Origin: Thermococcus sp.
Lineage (GTDB): Archaea > Methanobacteriota_B > Thermococci > Thermococcales > Thermococcaceae
NCBI GenBank assembly: GCA_021157445.1
Contig: JAGGWM010000073.1
Span: 1 to 5,539 of the forward strand
Direction: 5' to 3'
Length of the DNA: 5,539 nt
How positions within the stretch are numbered: the first letter of the stretch is position 1; each line of letters begins with the position of its first letter. The position numbers and the translations under genes are program-made. Of this stretch, positions 1 to 4,425 are shown piece by piece. Under the pieces are notes generated by a model. It worked only from the letters and a program-made list of their open reading frames with translations, did no database searches and was not told the origin of the DNA.

Positions 1-224
1 ATGAAGCCAATTATTATGCCAACCGTGGAGTACCCTTTCCAGAATTTTCTATACTTCGTTCCAACTTTGTCTATAAAATCGACAAATCTTTTAGTTCTCC
101 ATATCGCAACGAAGGCACCAATTTGTAGCCCTTCTTCGCTTTCTTCGGCTTTTCTTCCAAATGCAAGATACAGAACTCCCCAGAAGCCAAGTATTAAAGC
201 TATTGCTGCAGGCAGGTTCACCAT
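1..224 (-). CDS. N-terminal part of a probable membrane protein, M50/site-2 protease-like (partial)
   Basis: The reading frame stays open for 74 codons from an ATG at 224 to the left edge, so the C-terminus is outside the window. The start follows AGGTGAG at 229-235, a good Shine-Dalgarno match with about 5 nt spacing. The product begins with a hydrophobic segment (about residues 3-22, LPAAIALILGFWGVLYLAFG), then a short acidic linker, then an amphipathic stretch containing WRTKRFVDFIDK and YRKFW, then the start of a second hydrophobic segment (TVGIIIGF). From memory this matches the N-terminus of archaeal site-2-protease-like M50 metalloproteases, which cleave substrates inside the membrane. 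The diagnostic HExxH motif would lie beyond the edge, so the assignment rests on family resemblance only. It is transcribed in the same direction as lplA but has its own promoter-like element. Confidence 0.6.
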   Translation of the reverse strand, partial: MVNLPAAIALILGFWGVLYLAFGRKAEESEEGLQIGAFVAIWRTKRFVDFIDKVGTKYRKFWKGYSTVGIIIGF

Positions 225-244
225 TTTGCTCACCTAACTTCAGT

Positions 245-285
245 CCTAAAAGAGGTTTAAAAAGATAGTGCATAGCCTTAAAAAC
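245..285. promoter_or_regulatory. Overlapping promoter elements for the protease-like gene (-) and the C/D sRNA (+)
   Basis: On the minus strand TTTTTAAA (263-256) lies about 25 nt before position 234, which would give a very short leader beginning at the Shine-Dalgarno site of the gene starting at 224. On the plus strand two TATA-like elements can be read: AAGAGG followed by TTTAAAAAG (250-264), which resembles BRE plus TATA and predicts transcription from about 285, and TTAAAA (278-283), which predicts transcription from about 305, right at the first base of the C/D sRNA. This is promoter reading by eye. Confidence 0.4.
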
Positions 286-303
286 AAAAGCCCTCAAGAA
301 AAA
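277..303 (-). terminator. T-rich stretches after lplA (candidate terminator)
   Basis: On the minus strand, downstream of lplA, there is a TTTTT run (303-299) followed by CTTTTGTTTTTAAG (290-277). Oligo-T tracts are the usual archaeal termination signal. No strong hairpin is evident. If termination occurs here, the lplA 3' UTR covers the full complement of the C/D sRNA at 307-363. Confidence 0.35.
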
Positions 304-306
304 TAT

Positions 307-363
307 GCGATGATGAGTGATGGGCGAACCGAAGGATGAGGATGGAAAGGTGATCGCTGAGCG
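307..363 (+). ncRNA. C/D box guide sRNA (2'-O-methylation guide), plus strand
   Basis: All four boxes occur in order with archaeal spacing. The C box ATGATGA (310-316) is perfect. A 12-nt guide GTGATGGGCGAA (317-328) precedes a D'-like box CCGA (329-332, one change from CTGA). After a 3-nt spacer comes a C' box ATGAGGA (336-342, one mismatch), then a 14-nt guide (343-356) and a perfect D box CTGA (357-360). Flanks can pair: 305-308 with 361-364, extended by A-U pairs between 300-304 and 366-370 around a one-base bulge. Such RNAs bind L7Ae, Nop5 and fibrillarin and direct methylation of the target base paired to the fifth guide base before D or D'. It ends directly beside the lplA stop codon and is antisense to the lplA 3' flank. 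The T-run at 367-371 could end the transcript. No protein frame explains this stretch. Confidence 0.8.
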
Positions 364-1113
364 TTATTTTTGAAAGTTCCATTTTTCATTTCCATATCTC
401 TCTTCTATAAGCTTTTCTGCAAGTTCAAGCTCATAATCTGTAAGTTTTCCCTCCTCAAGGGGAAACTCCTCAAAGAACTTCACCTTCAATAACTCATAAA
501 CTTCATCTCTGCTGAGCTCTACCCCTTCTCTTTCTAGTGTTGTTACCCTTTCCCATATGCTTGAAACGCCCTTATCTTGTAGCTTTTTCTGGGAAACCTT
601 GAGTACTGAAGCGAGAACTTCAAGCCGAGTTGCATACATGAAAGTGCCATGCTGTAAGATAATTCCTTTTCTTCTCGTTTGAGCAGACCCACTGATTTTC
701 TTACCATTAGCTACTATATCATTCAGCCCAGCAAATCCTCCCTTTATTCCTACTTCATCAAGCGCTTTGACGAGTGGGGCAGCTAAGAACCTATAGCTCT
801 TTTCTATATTCTTCAAGCTCTCGTGAAAATCCTCTCCTATGATTACGCTGTAGGTTATCTCCCCGTAATGATCGTGAAACACACTTCCCCCGCCTGTAAT
901 TCTTCTCACCACGGGAATGTTAAGCTCCCTGCACCTTTCTAAGTTAACATCGTGCTCAATACTCTGAAATCTGCCAATAGTGATGGAGCTCGGTTTAAAG
1001 ACGTAAAGTCTCACGGTATCCTCCACTTTTCCTTCAATTCTTGCCTTCATTATTGCCTCATCTATTGCCATCTGCACTTCAGGTCTTGCAACTATTAGGG
1101 GAATAAATCTCAT
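364..1113 (-). CDS. lplA: Lipoate-protein ligase A (LplA), large catalytic domain
   Basis: This cytosolic enzyme activates lipoate with ATP and transfers it to a lysine of lipoyl domains such as GcvH or 2-oxoacid dehydrogenase E2. The 249-residue product carries the LplA/BPL catalytic fold: RRITGGGSVFHD at 70-81 (substrate-binding loop), FAGLNDIV at 127-134, the catalytic-lysine motif NGKKISGSAQ at 136-145 (Lys139), HGTFMY near 155-160, and the typical end RYGNEKWNF. It has about the length of the archaeal (Thermoplasma-type) large subunit and lacks the bacterial C-terminal accessory domain, which archaea supply as a separate LplB; no lplB is visible here. The only cysteine is Cys61, so the catalytic cysteine of LipM-type octanoyltransferases is absent, favouring a ligase. 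The ATG at 1113 follows GGTGAT (1122-1117) with 3 nt spacing. Confidence 0.9.
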   Translation of the reverse strand: MRFIPLIVARPEVQMAIDEAIMKARIEGKVEDTVRLYVFKPSSITIGRFQSIEHDVNLERCRELNIPVVRRITGGGSVFHDHYGEITYSVIIGEDFHESLKNIEKSYRFLAAPLVKALDEVGIKGGFAGLNDIVANGKKISGSAQTRRKGIILQHGTFMYATRLEVLASVLKVSQKKLQDKGVSSIWERVTTLEREGVELSRDEVYELLKVKFFEEFPLEEGKLTDYELELAEKLIEERYGNEKWNFQK

Positions 1114-1116
1114 ACC

Positions 1117-1151
1117 ATCACCAAGGAGTGAAGAGAGTTAGGACTTAAAAA
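1117..1151 (-). promoter_or_regulatory. Putative lplA promoter and Shine-Dalgarno site
   Basis: TTTTTAAG (1151-1144 on the minus strand) is TATA-like and would place transcription start near 1122-1125, just before GGTGAT (1122-1117). This Shine-Dalgarno site exactly complements the archaeal 16S 3' end and lies only 3 nt before the ATG at 1113. It separates lplA transcription from the signal peptidase and sRNA unit upstream. Confidence 0.4.
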
Positions 1152-1169
1152 TGTGTGTGCTTGAATAAT

Positions 1170-1235
1170 AAAGGTAGGATGGGAAAGGTTCGGTCAGAGG
1201 CCGATTAGTTCATCACTCATCAGCAACCTACCTTT
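1170..1235 (-). repeat. 9-bp inverted repeat joining the sRNA D' guide to its 3' flank
   Basis: AAAGGTAGG (1235-1227 on the minus strand, inside the D' guide of the sRNA) is perfectly complementary to CCTACCTTT (1178-1170), which lies just 3' of the sRNA and is followed by ATTATT. The loop is 48 nt. The downstream arm resembles a copy of the guide's own target, or half of a long-range stem in a precursor. Confidence 0.6.
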
Positions 1236-1246
1236 CACATCATCCC
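1191..1246 (-). ncRNA. C/D box guide sRNA (2'-O-methylation guide), minus strand, in the signal peptidase 3' end
   Basis: Reading the minus strand: C box ATGATGT (1243-1237, one mismatch at the last base), a 13-nt guide GAAAGGTAGGTTG (1236-1224), a perfect D' box CTGA (1223-1220), a 3-nt spacer TGA, a perfect C' box GTGATGA (1216-1210), a 12-nt guide ACTAATCGGCCT (1209-1198) and a perfect D box CTGA (1197-1194). GG before the C box (1245-1244) can pair with CC after the D box (1193-1192). Two perfect CTGA boxes plus a perfect C' box at standard spacing are unlikely by chance in a gap this small. The C box contains the TGA stop of the signal peptidase (1242-1240), so the sRNA is probably processed from, or initiated within, the 3' end of that mRNA. 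Products would act in the L7Ae/Nop5/fibrillarin RNP. Confidence 0.82.
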
Positions 1247-1749
1247 AGTCCAAGTCTTTCTCTCACAATGAGAGGGGGATATCCAATTTTTGGAAAGACA
1301 AGCAGTGCTTTTGCCTCAATGGCTTCCTGGGGGATGCATGGGAGGACATCTCCTTCGGCCAGGCTTATATAGTCTTCAAGATATGGGAACTCCTTTATGT
1401 CAAGGGGATAGAAATCATGTATCCAGTTGTTGTCTCCTTGAATGACAAAGCACCTTTTTCCATTGTACTCAATTATATTCCTAACCCTGTGAATTATTGG
1501 ATACCTTGTATATGGCCTTCTGTAAACCACAACGTCTCCTACCTTTATCTCGCTCGGGGGAACTCCTTTGAGAAGAACCACATCTCCCCGATAAAACGTT
1601 GGTTCCATTGAACCGCTTATTACAATAACGAGTGGCGAATCAGTGTGAAGGACAACCTTTAAACCATTATGCACGGCAAAAACAACCACAAGACTTATAA
1701 CCAGAAATGCAATGTCCCCTTTCCATCCACTTAATAGCTTCTCCTCCAT
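1240..1749 (-). CDS. Signal peptidase I, archaeal/ER type (S26B)
   Basis: This is a membrane-bound endopeptidase that removes signal peptides from exported preproteins. The 169-residue product has one N-terminal membrane segment (about 13-34), then ISGSMEPT with the nucleophile Ser47, the hydrophobic box GDVV/VGDVVVYRRP (55-79), IIHRV with His87 in place of the bacterial Lys general base, and QGDNN followed by Asp111, the Asp105/Asp111 pair spaced by 6 as in the characterised Methanococcus enzyme. This Ser-His-Asp pattern marks the archaeal/eukaryotic Sec11 type. The ATG at 1749 follows GGAGG (1761-1757) at good spacing and overlaps the end of the DUF531 gene by 19 nt, so the two are co-transcribed and probably translationally coupled. 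The stop codon lies inside the C box of the sRNA. Confidence 0.92.
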   Translation of the reverse strand: MEEKLLSGWKGDIAFLVISLVVVFAVHNGLKVVLHTDSPLVIVISGSMEPTFYRGDVVLLKGVPPSEIKVGDVVVYRRPYTRYPIIHRVRNIIEYNGKRCFVIQGDNNWIHDFYPLDIKEFPYLEDYISLAEGDVLPCIPQEAIEAKALLVFPKIGYPPLIVRERLGLG

Positions 1750-2279
1750 TTCAACTCCTCCATGATCGTTCTAATTTTTGCTGGTATTGATCCTATGGCA
1801 GTGCAGGTTTCCAAACTTATTCTCTTCCCGTCGGTGATATCTAAATGATAGTTAGCCAACTTAAAGATTTCCTTCGGTAATCCATGTCTCCCAAGTCCTA
1901 CAATCAGCATAAAGCTCTCCCCTTTGAGTGCCCTTTCTGCAAGATGACGTGGAGAGATCTCCTTGTTCTCGTTGGGTTTTCGTGTAGTTGCCACAATGTG
2001 CCCAAACTGAGGAGGAAAACCTCCTTTTGGAAACTCAAGGAGATGAAGCTTATTGGTTCTTGCAAGCTCCAAGAGGTACTTCCCACCTTCTCCGATGGTT
2101 GTACTTTGGGATATCCCCTTGGCTATTTCCACAGGCTTCTTTTTTTCAAAGGGAAACCCTATAAGGGCAAGATGAAAATCAAAGGCATAACAGATAGGAG
2201 CTGCCCTAGCGATGGCTCTTAGATGGGCCTCGTGAAGCTTCTTAGGATCGTATGAATTGTAGAGTGCCAAGGTAAGCAT
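1731..2279 (-). CDS. DUF531 family protein with SPOUT-methyltransferase-like C-terminal motifs
   Basis: I recognise this 182-residue protein as the archaeal DUF531 family from its N-terminal pattern (LYNSYDPKKLHEAHLRAIARAAPICYAF). Its function is, to my knowledge, unassigned. The C-terminal third has the look of a SPOUT knot: a strand FMLIVGLG (123-130), the loop GLGRHGLP (128-135, compare GxGPxGLP of TrmH/TrmL enzymes), the strand HLDIT (145-149), then SLETCTAIG (155-163) where SPOUT enzymes have the SLN/SLE-type AdoMet-binding knot loop. The inference is an RNA ribose or base methyltransferase; the evidence is motif order only. No membrane segment is seen. The ATG at 2279 follows AGGGGAG (2290-2284). 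The gene leads an operon with the signal peptidase and, behind it, a C/D sRNA. Confidence 0.82.
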   Translation of the reverse strand: MLTLALYNSYDPKKLHEAHLRAIARAAPICYAFDFHLALIGFPFEKKKPVEIAKGISQSTTIGEGGKYLLELARTNKLHLLEFPKGGFPPQFGHIVATTRKPNENKEISPRHLAERALKGESFMLIVGLGRHGLPKEIFKLANYHLDITDGKRISLETCTAIGSIPAKIRTIMEELKWRRSY

Positions 2280-2290
2280 CTCACTCCCCT

Positions 2291-2342
2291 ATATTAAGAA
2301 AGTGGGAACGTTTATTAAGTTGTTTCTCCAATATATTTTTTG
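2291..2342. promoter_or_regulatory. Divergent promoter region with a nearly palindromic TATA element
   Basis: TTTATTAA (2311-2318) reads as a TATA box on the plus strand and as TTAATAAA on the minus strand. On the plus strand start would fall near 2341, right at the ATG of the TPR-like gene (2343), which has no Shine-Dalgarno site and is therefore probably leaderless. On the minus strand start would fall near 2290, at the beginning of the DUF531 Shine-Dalgarno site. A second minus-strand AT-rich element, AAAAATATATT (2340-2330), is an alternative TATA giving a leader of about 28 nt. Confidence 0.5.
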
Positions 2343-3419
2343 ATGGCAATGGTCGAGATTGATGACATTGTATTTTTGGTGAGGAATGGAAAATATGAAG
2401 AGGCATTGGAGTTAGTTAACAATTTAACCAATAATTCGGATAAAGTATCAGCTCTTAGTATTATGGCCAAGGAGATTTATCCACAAGATATGGAGACAGC
2501 TTATGGTTTTTTGGAAGATGCAGAGTACTTTTCCAAGAAAATTAAAGACAGAGGAGAGAAAGCGAAAGCACTCGCAAATATTGCCTTCGTATATTACGAA
2601 ATAGGGGACACAGAATACGCTATGGAGATGTTTAACGACGCAGTAAAGGAAGCGGAAAAAATAAAGAAGCTCGAGGATCGGATATATCCTCTGGCAAGTG
2701 TTGCGTACTATCTAGGCATTTCTGGACTTGTTGATCTCTCAATGGATCTATTTGAGAGGGTGTTTGATATAGTGGTTAACCTAAGGGTAAACTACGTAAA
2801 GAAAACTGAGTACTTAATAGACCTGGGCAACATAATAGAGAACGTTGGAGATGAGCTCCCCTCGGAAGAAGCACTTAAATTTTACGAAAGAGCTCATGAT
2901 TTGTTTGAAAAGCTCCACGTACCTGCGAGAGCTGCAACCGTTGAGAGGAAAATCGACCTAGCTAGGACTCTTATCACAGTTGGTTTACCTGAAATAAGAA
3001 AAGCCATCTCCGAGGGAAAATATATCTACGCCACCAAGTTAATTATAAGGACATTCAACGATGAGAAGATATTTATTGGTCTTTTAGAAGTAGCACTATG
3101 GATGAAAAAGAACGAAACCCTTGGATATAGTCACATCGTTGAAACTGCCCTCAAATATCTACAGGAACTTCAGATATCCGAGCGCTATCTACATTATGTG
3201 ATCAAAGTATTAACCGAGCTTGAAAGATTTGAGGAAGCGTTAAAGCTTTCCATAAATCTCGAAGATGTGGAACTACGCTCCGAACTTCTGGCAGAGATAG
3301 CCATTGGAATGTTAAAGAGCGGGGAAGTGGAGGGTGCTTTCAAGATAGCCGGTTTGATACCAGATATCCACATCCGCACCGCTACAGTGGCGGAGCTAAG
3401 AAAAATACTAAAATACTAA
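2343..3419 (+). CDS. TPR-like helical repeat protein of unknown function
   Basis: The 358-residue product is all-helical in appearance, with repeating hairpins of about 33-40 residues bearing TPR-like signatures (for example KALANIAFVYYEIGDTEYAMEMF, then PLASVAYYLGISGLVDLSMDLF, and near the C-terminus RFEEALKLSINL and LLAEIAIGMLKSGEVEGAFKIA). No signal peptide, membrane segment or catalytic motif is seen, so it is probably a cytosolic protein-binding scaffold. I do not recognise a named gene. The start is uncertain: TTG 2340, ATG 2343 and ATG 2349 are all in frame and none has a Shine-Dalgarno site. The TATA element at 2311-2318 predicts a transcript beginning at about 2341, so the ATG at 2343 as a leaderless start is preferred. 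It lies 26 nt before the dipeptidase gene, suggesting co-transcription. Confidence 0.75.
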   Translation: MAMVEIDDIVFLVRNGKYEEALELVNNLTNNSDKVSALSIMAKEIYPQDMETAYGFLEDAEYFSKKIKDRGEKAKALANIAFVYYEIGDTEYAMEMFNDAVKEAEKIKKLEDRIYPLASVAYYLGISGLVDLSMDLFERVFDIVVNLRVNYVKKTEYLIDLGNIIENVGDELPSEEALKFYERAHDLFEKLHVPARAATVERKIDLARTLITVGLPEIRKAISEGKYIYATKLIIRTFNDEKIFIGLLEVALWMKKNETLGYSHIVETALKYLQELQISERYLHYVIKVLTELERFEEALKLSINLEDVELRSELLAEIAIGMLKSGEVEGAFKIAGLIPDIHIRTATVAELRKILKY

Positions 3420-3445
3420 AGGTAATAATTGAGTGGGGTGGAAAG

Positions 3446-4378
3446 ATGATATTTGATGCACATTCTGATTTACCAACCTATATCTATGAGGAAAGAAAGA
3501 ATGGCAATGCAGTTCTGGAGAGAAACTTTGAAAGGTTCTTTGGGGACGCTATAAAGTCGCGGGTAATGGCCATCTGGACGCCACCAGAAAAAAGAGCCAT
3601 GGCTTTGAGATATGCCTTAGAGGTTTTGAACAATTTCCACAAAGACGTCATTGAAAGCCAAAGCTTTGAGATTGTGACCAGTGTAAAAGACATGAGAAAC
3701 GCCATTAAGAATGGGAAAGTTGCACTCTGGCTTGGGCTGGAAGGTGGAGAGCCAATAGAAGACAGCTTAGACCTGCTTGAAGTATTTTACGCCTTGGGTT
3801 TAAGAGTTCTAACGCTAACGTGGAGTCTGAGAAATGCAATTGGGGATGGTGTCTTTGAGAGGACAAATGGAGGCTTAACCAACTTCGGCATAGAAGTGCT
3901 GGGAAAAGCGGAAGAGCTCGGCATAATTGTGGACGTGAGCCATTTAAATGAGCAGGGCTTTTGGGACGTTATTGAGACAACGGCATTTCCAATCATAGCA
4001 TCCCATTCAAACGCCTACTCCCTTTGTCCCAATCGCAGAAATCTTAAAGACGATCAAATAAAAGCCATAGCGGAGAGGGACGGAGTCATAGGGGTCAATG
4101 CAATTCCAAGTTTTGTTGATAATGAAAAACCAACACTGGAAAAAATGATCACCCACTTAGAGTACATTGTGGATTTGGTGGGCTATAAACACGTTGGATT
4201 CGGTTTTGACTTTGTGTACTACCTCAAAGGATGGAGTGAAAAAAGTGTTGAGGGATTTGAAAACGAAAGCAAAATCCCGGAGCTTTTAAAGAAGTTAAAT
4301 GAAACTTTCAGCAAAAAAGAGGCCGAAGCAATAGCCTTCAAAAACTTTGAAAGGGTTTTTGAAAGAGTTGTTGGATAA
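3446..4378 (+). CDS. Membrane dipeptidase family (M19) metallopeptidase
   Basis: This is a binuclear zinc peptidase of the amidohydrolase fold that hydrolyses dipeptides in the renal dipeptidase family. The ligand set is complete: DAHSD at the N-terminus (His6, Asp8), LGLEGGEP with bridging Glu99, VDVSHL (His166), IASHSNAY (His187), the RRNLKD segment with Arg198, and HVGFGFDF with Asp255. At 310 residues it has the usual length of prokaryotic members. No signal peptide or anchor is visible, so despite the family name it should be cytosolic, probably salvaging dipeptides during peptide fermentation. The ATG follows GGGGTGG (3435-3441), a strong Shine-Dalgarno site. It is second in an apparent operon with the TPR-like gene. 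Substrate specificity cannot be read from sequence. Confidence 0.92.
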   Translation: MIFDAHSDLPTYIYEERKNGNAVLERNFERFFGDAIKSRVMAIWTPPEKRAMALRYALEVLNNFHKDVIESQSFEIVTSVKDMRNAIKNGKVALWLGLEGGEPIEDSLDLLEVFYALGLRVLTLTWSLRNAIGDGVFERTNGGLTNFGIEVLGKAEELGIIVDVSHLNEQGFWDVIETTAFPIIASHSNAYSLCPNRRNLKDDQIKAIAERDGVIGVNAIPSFVDNEKPTLEKMITHLEYIVDLVGYKHVGFGFDFVYYLKGWSEKSVEGFENESKIPELLKKLNETFSKKEAEAIAFKNFERVFERVVG

Positions 4379-4384
4379 CCAAAA

Positions 4385-4414
4385 CCTTTTAACCCATTTA
4401 TATTTTTCTCTTTT
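4385..4414 (+). promoter_or_regulatory. Putative promoter for the methyltransferase operon, overlapping a T-rich terminator
   Basis: TTTATAT (4397-4403) is a good archaeal TATA box and predicts transcription start near 4425, almost exactly at the ATG at 4426. The same stretch continues as TATTTTTCTCTTTT (4401-4414), a pyrimidine-rich T-tract that could end the dipeptidase transcript. One short segment may therefore do both jobs. Confidence 0.5.
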
Positions 4415-4425
4415 GAGTGGAGAAT

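Noticed and set aside
1..237. Plus-strand open frame of 78 codons
   Set aside because: It is antisense to the minus-strand frame starting at 224, which has a strong Shine-Dalgarno site, a clear membrane segment and family resemblance; the plus-strand frame has none of these.
91..297. Minus-strand open frame of 68 codons
   Set aside because: It is another frame of the protease-like gene; its start has no Shine-Dalgarno site and its product resembles no family.
309..322. Shared 12-mer TGATGAGTGATG in both sRNAs (311-322 plus strand; minus strand near 1222-1211) as a dispersed repeat
   Set aside because: The identity is explained by C/C' box consensus in both RNAs and sits at different structural positions, so it does not show a duplication.
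317..323. GTGATGG as the true C box of the plus-strand sRNA
   Set aside because: It would leave only about 5 nt before the D'-like box, whereas ATGATGA at 310-316 gives the standard 12-nt guide.
1884..2222. Plus-strand frame of 112 codons
   Set aside because: It is fully antisense to the DUF531 gene, with atypical composition (many Cys, Ser, Phe) and no ribosome binding site.
4417..4425. GTG start for the methyltransferase
   Set aside because: The TATA box predicts transcription start near 4425, after the GTG, so the ATG at 4426 is more likely; the difference is three residues.
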